From positions 544,032 to 608,031 of the forward strand of contig NZ_BMRA01000003.1 in assembly GCF_014648395.1 (NCBI RefSeq): a stretch of 64,000 nucleotides of DNA, written 5' to 3'. A model generated the notes under the pieces. The model was not told the DNA's origin and searched no databases. It worked only from the letters and a program-made list of their open reading frames with translations. Of this stretch, positions 42,944 through 52,128 are shown in pieces (the first letter of the stretch is position 1; the number at the start of each line of letters is the position of its first letter). A program made the position numbers and the translations under genes. The DNA comes from Micromonospora fulviviridis (lineage in GTDB: Bacteria > Actinomycetota > Actinomycetes > Mycobacteriales > Micromonosporaceae).

Positions 42944-43468
42944 GTGCAGTACTTCGTGGGCACCCACGGTCGGACCGACCAATCGTGGCTTGAAGAGCAC
43001 CCCCAGATGAAACGGCACTTCAAGGAAGATCCGCAGGACTGGCTTGCCGTCTTCCCCTATGAAGTGGCGTTGCGCGACGTGGAGCTGATCAAGGCAGTCA
43101 TCGAGCCGAAGACGTTGGGGGAGGTGCGCCGGTCACCGCTTGCGATTCCGCTGGTCGAGGCCGTGTTCGACGATCGGGCGGCGATGGACGGCGAACCGCC
43201 GTTCGACGACCTGGGTGACGACGTCCCGTTCGACTGGTACGACGATCTCGGCCTCTCCTGGCGGCCGGATCCGCGGTTGCGTACGGCGGAGCTGGCGCCG
43301 GCTAGCCTGCTCGCCGCCTTTGGCCGGGAGGACCGTGGGTACGGCATGGACTACGAGCCGGCTAGGTGGTTGCCGCTCGACGACCAGGACGCCGTCGAGG
43401 CGGCGCTGCGTGAGCTGGGTCACGAGATCGTTTACGACGAGACCATCCTCAACCGCTACCTAGCCTGA
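42944..43468 (+). CDS. Hypothetical acidic protein
   Basis: The 174-residue, strongly acidic protein is rich in Asp, Glu and Trp: DQSWLEEHPQMKRHFKEDPQ, PPFDDLGDDVPFDWYDDLGL, DYEPARWLPLDDQDAVEAAL. There is no signal peptide. The GTG at 42944 has AGGG upstream. No family was recognised. Its acidity and place beside a restriction system make a DNA-mimic role conceivable, but nothing in the sequence proves this. It is divergent from the type I operon. Confidence 0.7.
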   Translation: MQYFVGTHGRTDQSWLEEHPQMKRHFKEDPQDWLAVFPYEVALRDVELIKAVIEPKTLGEVRRSPLAIPLVEAVFDDRAAMDGEPPFDDLGDDVPFDWYDDLGLSWRPDPRLRTAELAPASLLAAFGREDRGYGMDYEPARWLPLDDQDAVEAALRELGHEIVYDETILNRYLA

Positions 43469-43937
43469 GTCGGTCGGGTCCGCGGCCGGGGCGGCATCCA
43501 GGTCGGGCTGTGAAGAGGCAGCCCTTCAAGACCATCCGGATGGCCGAGTGTGGGGGCAGCCGCGTCACCACTAGGTTCGAGTTGATCTCCATGAACGATG
43601 ACATCATTCTGCTCTGGCACCGCGCGCGCCGCGACCGCTGCCCGCAGCCGCGATTGAGAACGCCCCGTGCCGCCGTGGCGGTGATGTGGGGAGGCGCAGC
43701 TGGCGAATATCGGCTGCGACCTGGCGAAGTCCGTCTGCTGGTCCATCACCGTCGACTGGACCTCCTGCGACGACGTAGGCGCCAAGCTCCGCTCGACCAT
43801 CAAGCGTTCGCTGGCCGCGCATCGCTGGCCGCCGCACGCAGTCACTGACGCGAGTCAGCGCGTGGTGGTGCAGACAGAGACGTTTGCCGAGGACTGGTCT
43901 GCCGGCCAGACCGTGAATATTCGCAGGAGGACCAGGG
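43469..43937. other. Region with an unsupported plus-strand frame
   Basis: A GTG at 43510 begins with VKRQPFKTIRMAECGG and FELISMNDDIILLW but then turns Arg-rich. The opening resembles VDQQRFKTNVRIEILEMG at 44558, suggesting two decayed or short relatives. The right end holds GGAGG for the next gene. No intact gene was recognised. Confidence 0.35.
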
Positions 43938-44453
43938 ATGGACGATGACGAGCAGGAAGCCCGGGACAGGAGGATCCGCCAGGCTCTGCTGCGGGTGGAC
44001 TGGGCGGCGTCGCACGCGGGCCGACTGAAGATCATCGAGGAGGTATTGGGGGTGATCAAGGCCATCGAGAGATGGACCGCCCCTCGAAAGCCTGACTTCG
44101 TTGATGTCCGGTACGGCACGTCGCTCTCGCACCGACACCCGCTCGTCACCGCGGTGCTGGACGCGGGCGAGGAGCTCAAAAAGCGCTGCCAGGACGTGGG
44201 TGATCATATTTTGGCGGTCGACGATGGCCTCGTGGAGCTGGACCCCGATTTCGACCTCATGTGGCTGGAGGTCGAACACGCCGTGGCGGATCTTCAGCAG
44301 GCCACCCGTGCTCGCGACCGCCTGCACGACCAGCTTCGCGAGCCCTGCATGGAGCTACTTTCCCAGGCGGACCACCAGCGGCTCATGTCGGAGATGCTGG
44401 GCCGGGCGGCCGCAAGCTTGGCTGGCGAACAGTACGTACCCGAGACCGAATAG
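43938..44453 (+). CDS. Hypothetical helical protein
   Basis: The 171-residue protein is soluble, highly charged and helical throughout: DEQEARDRRIRQALLRVDWA, RLKIIEEVLGVIKAIERWTA, VEHAVADLQQATRARDRLHD. ATG 43938 has GGAGG at usual spacing. There is no recognised family. It lies 170 bp before the DUF4011 helicase on the same strand and may be part of that defence unit. Confidence 0.75.
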   Translation: MDDDEQEARDRRIRQALLRVDWAASHAGRLKIIEEVLGVIKAIERWTAPRKPDFVDVRYGTSLSHRHPLVTAVLDAGEELKKRCQDVGDHILAVDDGLVELDPDFDLMWLEVEHAVADLQQATRARDRLHDQLREPCMELLSQADHQRLMSEMLGRAAASLAGEQYVPETE

Positions 44454-44557
44454 GGTACGGGCCCACAGCCCCATCGGCCGGTCTACGCGCAGTAGCAATG
44501 CACTACTAGCCGAAGGCGGCCGGGAAGCCCACGGCCGGACCGCCATGAGGTCTGGCC

Positions 44558-44626
44558 GTGGACCAGCAGCGCTTCAAGACCAACGTACGGATCGAGATAC
44601 TTGAAATGGGGAGCGAGCCGGCATGA
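44558..44626 (+). CDS. Short upstream frame overlapping the helicase start
   Basis: GTG 44558 opens 22 codons (VDQQRFKTNVRIEILEMG then SEPA) whose TGA overlaps the helicase ATG as ATGA. This is the usual geometry for translational coupling, but there is no good ribosome-binding site before the GTG. It may be a leader peptide or a chance frame. A similar opening (VKRQPFKTIRMAE) at 43510 is the main reason to record it. Confidence 0.3.
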   Translation: MDQQRFKTNVRIEILEMGSEPA

Positions 44627-47600
44627 CCGAGAACCTTCCGGCGCAGGATCGGCTGCTCCAGGCGACCATCCGTCAATGGCGCGACAGCCTCATCAACCTC
44701 TCCGGCACGAACCGGCTCCTCAACTTCCGAGTGAGCAAGTCGGGGGCGGTACGGGTGCTCGACCCGGCCGCCCCGGAGGTCCTGGCCGGTTTGAACACCG
44801 GGCGCTACTTCCGGTTCCGTCCCGCGCAGGAGGGCAGCGACGAGTTCGAGGGGGCGCCGATCGAACCGGGCGGCGCCCTCCCCGCAGCTGATCCCGGCAC
44901 CTCGGGCAAGGCTTTCCGGGTCGACGTCCTCGGCACGGACAAATCGGTCGTTGACCTGAGCTCGGCACTTCGCAACCTCATGCGCCGGTCGAACCAGGAG
45001 TTCCTGGACCGAGGCCTGTGGATCCTCTATCTCGCTTTCGGCTCGCTCACCTGGACCGACGGTGACAAGGCGCGATACACCAGTCCGCTGCTGCTCGTCC
45101 CGGTCCGGCTCGTTCCGACCGGGGCGCGGCAGCTGCCCTTGCTGCAGCGCGCGGACGAAGATCCGGTCGTCAACCCGGCACTGACTCTCAAGCTCAACCA
45201 GCTCATGGTCACGTTGCCCTCCGTCGAAGAACTCGAAGACGTCGCCTATGCCGACTTCCTGGCCGGCGTACGGGCTGCCGTTGCCGAGCAATCCGGCTGG
45301 CGGGTCAACGACGAGGTGACGCTCTCCTACTTCTCGTTCGCGAAGGAGGCGATGTACCGCGACCTGCTCGACAACGAGGCGTCCGTCGCCGGGCATCCGG
45401 TGATCCAGGCGCTGGCGACAGGTGGGCGTGGCTCGGGAGGTGCCGGCTTCCTCTTCGAAGAGTTGACCGACGATCGGATCGACCAGGACATGCCGGCGGA
45501 GCGGATCCCGCTGGTGCTCGACGCCGACTCCTCGCAGCGCGCCAGCGTCGCCGCCGCGCTGGCCGGCCACTCCTTCGTCATGGACGGACCGCCCGGAACC
45601 GGGAAGTCGCAGACCATCGCGAACATGATCGGCGCACTGCTGCACGCCGGTAAGCGGGTGCTGTTCGTCTCCGAGAAGGCCGCGGCGCTCGAGGTGGTCC
45701 GGAACCGGCTCCACGACGTGGGGCTCAGCGCCTACCTGCTGGAGCTGCACTCGCACAAGGCGACGCGGAAGGAGGTCGCGTCGGCCCTGGGGCAGGCGCT
45801 GGAGACCGTTCCGGTCGCCCCGAGCGGGATGAACGACATCGATCTGGACAACGCCCGGCGCCGCCGCGAGGAGTTGAACGCGTACGCCGACGCCATGAAC
45901 GTACCGCGGGCGCCGCTCAACTACTCGTTGCACGACGTCCTCGGCATGATCGCCAACCTGCACGACGTGCCCGCGGCGCCGATGAGCGGCATCGCGCCGG
46001 TCGATCTGACCGTCGAGATGTTCGGCACCGTGCGGGCCACCGCAGCAGCGCTGGCCAGGGCTTGGCGACCCGCTTCGCAGGGACGCTCGTTCGCCTGGCG
46101 TGGTGTCACGCATCGCGGCTCCCTGGACGCGCGTCTCTACGCAGCCGCTTCAGCGCTCGACGCGTTGGCCGGCGTCACCGCGGCCCATGCGCCGCTGGCC
46201 GCCGCGTTCGACGTCAGCCGGTTGTGCCAGGCGTCCGACCTCGCGCGCATCGTCGCTCACTGCGCGGTACGGCCGACCGGCGTGCCGCAGCAGTGGCTGA
46301 CCGCTGAGACGCTCGACTCGGCCAGGGAATCCGCGGATCGTCTCGCCACGGAACTGCGGCAGCTCGCCGAACGGCAGGACGCAGCCAGCCGTGCCGCCGG
46401 GGTGTCCTGGTCCGACATCCCCACCATGGAGAGCACACCGGACCTCGACGCCTCCCCGCTGGCAGACCTCACGGTCGCGCCACTGCACCTCGCAGGACTG
46501 ACTTCGGAGCAGGCCACCGCGATTGCCGACACGTTCACCCGGGACGCCGAGACACTGCAGGCCGCCGGCCGCTCGCTCGCCGGGCTGGCCGTCATGCTCG
46601 GCCTGCCGCCCGTCGTGTCGTTCAACGATGCCGAGGCGACTCTGACGGTGGCGGGTCTCGGCGGCAGCGACATCCGTCCCGAGCGTGGATGGCTGTCCGC
46701 CGAGGGTCATGCCGCAGCCACCCGCGCCGCGCAGACGCTCCAGCAGGCCATCGCCGCCCTGGTAGAGGCGGAGAAGGCAGCGGCAGCACAGTACACCGAG
46801 GCCGCACTCGTGGCGGACGTCGAGGGACTGGCCCACCGCTTCACGCACGATCACCGGGGCATGAAGAAGCTCGGCAGCGCCTACCGCGCCGACAAGCGCG
46901 CTCTGGCGGCGTTCACCTGCACGGGCGTCAACTGGCAGTCAGCGCGCGACCAACTGTCGTTGGCGATCGCCTGGAAGCAGGCCGCGAGCGCCCTCACCGA
47001 GGCGGAAACTCGGTATGCGAAGACTCTCGGCGCCTACTACGACGGCCGTTCGACCGACTTCGACCGGATCGACCGGGCGTTGGCGGTCGCGGACACCGCG
47101 ATCCGCCAGGCGCGCACCACGGACTTGCGGAAGCTAGCCGATCACATCGCTGTCGACGCCACCCCCAACACCAGCATCCTCACCGTCGCCGACGAGACGC
47201 GCGCGGGGCTGCAGGACTGGCGGTCGCGCTTGGCACCGGAACCGCTGCCCGCCGCACGGCCGGAGCTCGCGTTGCTTTCCATCACGGAGGCAGTCGAATG
47301 GCTGCGCACCCACCTGACCCCGCTGCGGTCGGCGGCTGCGCTGGCCGAGGCGGTCAGCCAGGCGGTGGACCGACAGCTGACCGTCGCCGAGTCCCGCCAC
47401 CTGATCGAGCTGCGCGCGTCCGTCGACGCCGCCCACACCGCGCTCGCTGCGAACGCCCACGGTTACTCGTCGATCCTCGGCCCGCTGTATTCCGGTGAGC
47501 GGACCGATCTGCCGTCGCTGCACACGGCACTGGACTGGGCCGCTCAGATGCGCGCCAGCACGAAGGGCTTCGACGAGCCACTGACCGTGGCTCAGGCGAA

Positions 47601-50118
47601 GGCGCTGGAGCATATCGTCCCCACGCCGCAGCTGGGCGACATCGAACGGCGGTGGGCCGGGGCGCGCGACGACCTCTTGGCGGCCTTCGAGCCGGGCAGA
47701 CACGCGGAACTCGGCACGGAACTCGACGACTACGAGGAGGCGGGCGACCTCATCGCGGCCCTGCGCGAGGACAGCGCCGGACAGGACGAGTGGTTCGCGT
47801 ATCAAGCCGCCCGCGCTGAACTCGTTGCCGTGGGACTCGAAACCGCCATCGACTTCTGCATCACCGAGGGCGTCAGCGCGGAGCAGGTGCCGCTGGTCCT
47901 GGAGCGAGCCCTCCTGCAGGAGTGGGCCGATCATCATCTGCATCAGGATGTGGCCCTACGTGTCGTGCGGGCCGAGGATCGCGACTCACTGGTCGCCGAG
48001 TACCGCGCCCTGGACCGGGCGCTCATCGCGGCGGCGACCTCCCGGATCATCACCGCCTGCAATGCCCGCCGGCCGCGCAACAACCTCGGCGAGTCGGGTG
48101 TCATCCGCCACGAAGCCGGTAAGAAGAAGAAGCACATGCCGGTGCGGCTGCTGTTGGAACGCACACGTCATGTCACTCAGGCGATCAAGCCATGTTTCAT
48201 GATGTCGCCGCTGGCGGTCAGTCAGTATCTCCCCTCCGACATGCGATTCGACGTCGTCATCTTCGACGAGGCGAGTCAGGTCGCCCCCGCCGACGCTGTC
48301 AACTGCATCTACCGGGGCGACGCCCTGATCACAGCTGGTGACCAGAAACAGCTTCCACCGACCAGCTTCTTCACCGCCGGCGTCGCCGACGACAGCGACG
48401 AATGGGATGAGGAGGCCGAGGACGGTGTCGACTTCGAGTCCGTCCTCGACCTCATGAAGGGATCTGCGGAGTTTCGCGCGCTCACGCTGCGCTGGCACTA
48501 CCGGTCCCGGCACGAGGCGCTCATCGCCTTCTCGAACTCCTCGTTCTACAAGGGCCGCCTCACCACATTCCCCGGCGCCGAGGACGTCGGGCCCGACGTG
48601 GGCGTGGAGTTGTTCCACGTCGCCGGCACCTACCGGCGTGGCTCGTCGCGCGACAATCCGGTCGAGGCAGCCAAGGTCGCCGAGCGGGTCATCCACCACT
48701 TCACCACCCGCCCCCACCTCACGCTCGGTGTGGTCAGCTTCTCCGAGGCGCAGGCCGCCGCCATCGAACATGCCGTGGAACAGGCACGCCAGGACCACCC
48801 GGAACTGGACAAGTTCTTCACCGACGACCGGCTCGACGGCTTCTTCGTCAAGAACCTGGAGTCCGTGCAGGGCGACGAGCGTGACGTGATGATCTTCTCG
48901 ATCGGCTACGGCCCCGACGAGGCCGGCAAGACGACCATGAACTTCGGCCCGTTGAACCGGGCCGGCGGGTGGCGGCGACTGAACGTCGCCATCACCCGGG
49001 CGCGCTTCCGCAACGAAGTCGTCACCAGCGTACGGGCATCTGACATCGTCGCCGCTGCTGGCAGCGAGGGGTTGCGGCACCTGCGCCGCTATCTCGACTA
49101 TGCGGAGCGGGGCCTCGTGGCACTGGCGTTGGACACCAGCACCGGCGGTGATGCCGAGTCACCCTTCGAGGAGTCGGTCATTTCCGTGATCCGCTCCTGG
49201 GGCTACGAGGTGAGCCCGCAGGTCGGGGCCGCCGGCTACCGGATCGACATGGGGGTGCGTCATCCGGATCGGCCCGGCGTCTACGTGTTGGGCGTCGAGT
49301 GCGACGGGTTCCAGTACCACTCCTCCAGGGTCGCCCGTGACCGGGACCGGCTGCGTGACCAGGTGCTGCGCGGCCTCGGGTGGCGGTTGCACCGGATCTG
49401 GGGCACCGCGTGGTATCGCAACCGGCTCGGCGAGGAGGAGCGTCTGCGAGCCGCGATCGAGAAGGCCGTCACCGCCCCGGTGCGTGGCCTGCTGTCCAGC
49501 CTGGAAGAGGCGATCGAGCGCCCCGCCGTCACCACCGAGGCGGCGACCCTCGACCTGCACCCGACCTGGGTGACGCCGTACCGGACGGCCATGGTCGATC
49601 GCCTTCCGTACTGGGCGGATCCGGGCGAACGGGGGAGCGCCCACGCCATGCGGGTCGGCGTCTACGAGGTAGCCGCCGTCGAAGGGCCGGTGCACATCAC
49701 GGTCATGCACCAGAGGCTGCGGGAGTGCTGGCGCATCGGTCGGATCGGATCGCGGATCCGGGACAACATCGATGCCGCGATCCGTCAGGCTGGTCTCGAT
49801 CGTGACGGGGACTTCGTGCGGGTCCCCGGCGCCGCCGTCAGTGAGGTCCGCAGCCCGGTCGACGCCTGCAGCCGTAGCGTGGAGCAGGTCCACGATGACG
49901 AGCTGGCGCTCGCCTTGACGAATTTGGTCCGGGATACCGGCGGCGTGACCCGCGACGAGCTGAGTACACACGTGGCCAAGCTGTACGGCTGGACTCGGCG
50001 TGGACCGGACATCTCGCGGCGGCTTGAACTACTCATCGACCGCTTGGTCGCCGACGGCGTACTCATCACCAACGGTCACAGCTTGTCGCTCGATCTTCAC
50101 CGGCCGGACAAATCGTGA
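44623..50118 (+). CDS. DUF4011-type superfamily 1 helicase fused to an MTES_1575-like nuclease
   Basis: This 1831-residue protein starts with the DUF4011 block (IRQWRDSLINLSGTNRLLNF). Helicase motifs: GPPGTGKSQTIANMIG (Walker A about 322-329), VVIFDEASQVAPADAVNCIY (about 1210, DEAS in place of DEAD), GDQKQLPPTSFF, SVQGDERDVMIFSIGY (about 1415) and RLNVAITRAR (about 1455). A PD-(D/E)xK-type nuclease domain follows (GYRIDMGV, then VLGVECDGFQYHSSRVARDR near 1555), then a DUF3320-like C-terminal domain. Large helicase-nuclease proteins of this type are found in defence islands and are thought to act alone or with a small partner. Confidence 0.92.
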   Translation: MTENLPAQDRLLQATIRQWRDSLINLSGTNRLLNFRVSKSGAVRVLDPAAPEVLAGLNTGRYFRFRPAQEGSDEFEGAPIEPGGALPAADPGTSGKAFRVDVLGTDKSVVDLSSALRNLMRRSNQEFLDRGLWILYLAFGSLTWTDGDKARYTSPLLLVPVRLVPTGARQLPLLQRADEDPVVNPALTLKLNQLMVTLPSVEELEDVAYADFLAGVRAAVAEQSGWRVNDEVTLSYFSFAKEAMYRDLLDNEASVAGHPVIQALATGGRGSGGAGFLFEELTDDRIDQDMPAERIPLVLDADSSQRASVAAALAGHSFVMDGPPGTGKSQTIANMIGALLHAGKRVLFVSEKAAALEVVRNRLHDVGLSAYLLELHSHKATRKEVASALGQALETVPVAPSGMNDIDLDNARRRREELNAYADAMNVPRAPLNYSLHDVLGMIANLHDVPAAPMSGIAPVDLTVEMFGTVRATAAALARAWRPASQGRSFAWRGVTHRGSLDARLYAAASALDALAGVTAAHAPLAAAFDVSRLCQASDLARIVAHCAVRPTGVPQQWLTAETLDSARESADRLATELRQLAERQDAASRAAGVSWSDIPTMESTPDLDASPLADLTVAPLHLAGLTSEQATAIADTFTRDAETLQAAGRSLAGLAVMLGLPPVVSFNDAEATLTVAGLGGSDIRPERGWLSAEGHAAATRAAQTLQQAIAALVEAEKAAAAQYTEAALVADVEGLAHRFTHDHRGMKKLGSAYRADKRALAAFTCTGVNWQSARDQLSLAIAWKQAASALTEAETRYAKTLGAYYDGRSTDFDRIDRALAVADTAIRQARTTDLRKLADHIAVDATPNTSILTVADETRAGLQDWRSRLAPEPLPAARPELALLSITEAVEWLRTHLTPLRSAAALAEAVSQAVDRQLTVAESRHLIELRASVDAAHTALAANAHGYSSILGPLYSGERTDLPSLHTALDWAAQMRASTKGFDEPLTVAQAKALEHIVPTPQLGDIERRWAGARDDLLAAFEPGRHAELGTELDDYEEAGDLIAALREDSAGQDEWFAYQAARAELVAVGLETAIDFCITEGVSAEQVPLVLERALLQEWADHHLHQDVALRVVRAEDRDSLVAEYRALDRALIAAATSRIITACNARRPRNNLGESGVIRHEAGKKKKHMPVRLLLERTRHVTQAIKPCFMMSPLAVSQYLPSDMRFDVVIFDEASQVAPADAVNCIYRGDALITAGDQKQLPPTSFFTAGVADDSDEWDEEAEDGVDFESVLDLMKGSAEFRALTLRWHYRSRHEALIAFSNSSFYKGRLTTFPGAEDVGPDVGVELFHVAGTYRRGSSRDNPVEAAKVAERVIHHFTTRPHLTLGVVSFSEAQAAAIEHAVEQARQDHPELDKFFTDDRLDGFFVKNLESVQGDERDVMIFSIGYGPDEAGKTTMNFGPLNRAGGWRRLNVAITRARFRNEVVTSVRASDIVAAAGSEGLRHLRRYLDYAERGLVALALDTSTGGDAESPFEESVISVIRSWGYEVSPQVGAAGYRIDMGVRHPDRPGVYVLGVECDGFQYHSSRVARDRDRLRDQVLRGLGWRLHRIWGTAWYRNRLGEEERLRAAIEKAVTAPVRGLLSSLEEAIERPAVTTEAATLDLHPTWVTPYRTAMVDRLPYWADPGERGSAHAMRVGVYEVAAVEGPVHITVMHQRLRECWRIGRIGSRIRDNIDAAIRQAGLDRDGDFVRVPGAAVSEVRSPVDACSRSVEQVHDDELALALTNLVRDTGGVTRDELSTHVAKLYGWTRRGPDISRRLELLIDRLVADGVLITNGHSLSLDLHRPDKS

Positions 50119-50465
50119 GTAGAAAGTGTCACGCTGCGCAGAACCGCAGAAGGATCGATGACCCGGGTTAGCGATCGCGACCCCGTACGCGTAGCGTCCC
50201 GATCGCACGGCATCCCGGCAACGCCCCTTTCGAGAGGAGGCGGCAGCGCGGGCAACTATAGGACCACCGGTTCATGACGCCGCGCGGCGGAGGACGCCGC
50301 GCGGCATCCCCGCCCAGCCGTACCCGTTCAGCGACCGGTCGAAGTAGCCTACCTATCGCAGAGGTGACGTTCACTGTCACTCCTTTCCGGGAATCGGGAG
50401 CGACAACTATAAGTCAACCAAAAGCCTATTCAGGTCGACAGTGTAGGTTCAACTGCGGCCGGGCA
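50119..50465. other. Intergenic region with variant palindrome
   Basis: It separates the helicase from the GTPase cassette. It holds the CCCGGG-centred site at 50156-50173 and, at its right end, the start of the GTPase promoter. No gene was supported; a minus-strand frame with two Cys pairs at 50168-50276 is too short and lacks a ribosome-binding site. Confidence 0.5.
50156..50173. promoter_or_regulatory. Third, weaker copy of the CCCGGG palindrome
   Basis: CGATGACCCGGGTTAGCG shares the core GA(C/T)nACCCGGGTTA with the sites at 34272 and 42798 but has more mismatches. It is 38 bp after the helicase stop. Confidence 0.35.
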
Positions 50466-50494
50466 TTGGCTCCCGAGAAACTCTGGTGTACGTT
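50466..50494 (+). promoter_or_regulatory. Probable promoter giving a leaderless GTPase mRNA
   Basis: TTGGCT (50466-50471) and TACGTT (50489-50494) are separated by 17 bp. The start codon ATG at 50501 is where transcription would begin, and there is no Shine-Dalgarno, so translation is probably leaderless, which is common in actinobacteria. Confidence 0.45.
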
Positions 50495-50500
50495 GCTCAT

Positions 50501-51643
50501 ATGCAGCAGAGCAAGGCGTCGCAAGACCAGCACATCGCAGTGTTCGGTGAGAGTGGAAGCGGCAAGACCGTCATGCTCTCCTCGTTCTACGGAGCCACGC
50601 AGGAGCCCGATTACTTGCGGGAGAGCCTGTTCAATATCGTGGCAGATGATCAAGGCCAGGGCCGTCGGTTGCATCAAAACTACTTGGGCATGAGAAATTC
50701 GGCGCGTCGGCCTGCTGCTACCCGTTTCTCTGCCACGACTTACTCCTTCTCCCTCCTCCTTAGAAACGGGAACGCCAAGGCGAAGAAGAACCAGCCGTTC
50801 GACAAGCTGCGCCTCGTCTGGCACGACTACCCGGGCGAGTGGTTTGAGGACGGTGTGAGCGGGCCGGAAGAAGCCCAGCGCAGGGTGCGCACGTTCAGGG
50901 ACTTGTTGGGCTCTGATATCGCCCTCTTGCTAGTAGACGGCCAGAGGCTGCTGGACAACGCCGGGGAGGAAGAGCGGTACCTAAAGTCATTGCTGAGCAA
51001 TCTTCGCAATGGGCTGCTGCCACTCAAGGACGAGCTGTTGCCGGACGGCAAGCCGCTCGTCAAGTTTCCGCGTATCTGGGTCCTCGCGCTGTCGAAGGCC
51101 GATCTGCTGCCGAATATGAATGTGTTCGAATTCAGGGATCTTCTTATTGAGAAGGTCGGGGAGGACATCGAGGAACTGCGGCGGGTGATTGCCGGGTTCG
51201 TGGAAGACAGCGACGCGCTGTCGGTGGGCGATGACTACATGCTGCTGTCATCTGCGAGATTCGGCACGGACAAGATCGAGGTAACCAACCGCGTCGGCCT
51301 AGACCTCATCTTGCCCCTCGCCACCATGCTCCCGCTCGAGCGATACGCCCGGTGGGTCGAGGCAATGCACGACCGCGGGAAAGTAGCCGAGTACTTGCTT
51401 AGTGGTGCAGGGGCTCTCGCTGGCGTGCTGGTAGGGCTTAACCTGAAGGGCCGTATTGGCAGCGTCTTGAATTCGTTCGGTCCCGGCCTTATTGATGCGG
51501 CCGAGCTCGTCGGGGAAAAGCTTAAGGAGGTCAACGATAAAGCGCGAGCCAAGCATGAGGATATGAAAGCCATATTAACGGGCTTCAAGATGGACCTGGA
51601 TCAGGGTGAGGAGGAGCGGATCTTTCTCAGGAGCCGTCGGTGA
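50501..51643 (+). CDS. TRAFAC-clade GTPase-like protein of a conflict-system cassette
   Basis: The 380-residue protein has a P-loop IAVFGESGSGKT (residues 12-23), a switch-II DxxG as WHDYPGEWF (Asp109-Gly112), and an NKxD-like SKAD at 198-201 in VLALSKADLLP, then LLSSARFG as the SAx-like element. A hydrophobic stretch (LLSGAGALAGVLVGLNLKGR) and a charged helical tail follow. It belongs with the predicted GTPases of bacterial conflict systems (double-GTPase/GTPase-associated type). No ribosome-binding site; GTG 50486 is an alternative start. The next gene overlaps by 4 bp. Confidence 0.8.
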   Translation: MQQSKASQDQHIAVFGESGSGKTVMLSSFYGATQEPDYLRESLFNIVADDQGQGRRLHQNYLGMRNSARRPAATRFSATTYSFSLLLRNGNAKAKKNQPFDKLRLVWHDYPGEWFEDGVSGPEEAQRRVRTFRDLLGSDIALLLVDGQRLLDNAGEEERYLKSLLSNLRNGLLPLKDELLPDGKPLVKFPRIWVLALSKADLLPNMNVFEFRDLLIEKVGEDIEELRRVIAGFVEDSDALSVGDDYMLLSSARFGTDKIEVTNRVGLDLILPLATMLPLERYARWVEAMHDRGKVAEYLLSGAGALAGVLVGLNLKGRIGSVLNSFGPGLIDAAELVGEKLKEVNDKARAKHEDMKAILTGFKMDLDQGEEERIFLRSRR

Positions 51644-51990
51644 ATCTCATCTGGGCAACTCGTGGGCGGAACTGGGGCTTCCGGTTTCTCCGCTACGGAG
51701 GGCTCAAGGATCCGCTCCCGGCATATGATGAGGTCTTTTCAGGCGCTGGGGATGCGCCGAAGCTCTGCTTCCGCGTAGGCGACAAAGTAGCACTGCGGTT
51801 CCCTGACCCGAACGGCCGGAAAGACGCTGCCGGCAGAGTGATCCCGCACGAGTTCGTCGTCTCCCCGCCCGAGGCCGATCAGATCCACTCCGTCGAGGAC
51901 GCTCTTCGACTGGTCTGGCCCCTTGTTGCCGACGAATACGCCGACGTCTGGGACCCACCCGAGACGCCCCATGTCTCCACACAACGATAG
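51640..51990 (+). CDS. Small partner of the GTPase
   Basis: The 116-residue protein starts with GTG overlapping the GTPase stop as GTGA. It begins MNLIWATRGRNWGFRFLRYG and includes GDKVALRFPDPNGRKDAAGR and IPHEFVVSPPEADQIHSVED. This reads as a compact beta-rich adaptor, possibly recognising a target or fixing the GTPase state. In cassettes of this type a small protein usually accompanies the GTPase. No firm family was recognised. Confidence 0.75.
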   Translation: MNLIWATRGRNWGFRFLRYGGLKDPLPAYDEVFSGAGDAPKLCFRVGDKVALRFPDPNGRKDAAGRVIPHEFVVSPPEADQIHSVEDALRLVWPLVADEYADVWDPPETPHVSTQR

Positions 51991-52128
51991 GCAGGCCACG
52001 GAGGTGGGCTGGTTCAGGCATACTGCGTACTCACCTATTCGCCGGATTTTGTGGCCTAGCTTGTTCCGTGCTGGTGACAGGCAAAGTGGAGGTTTGGGCG
52101 AACGTGCCGCAGTCGTGTTCGGCCATGA

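Noticed and set aside
50168..50276. Minus-strand frame with two Cys pairs (YSCPRCRLL, GCRAIG)
   Set aside because: Too short, no start signals, and it covers the palindromic site and likely intergenic signals.
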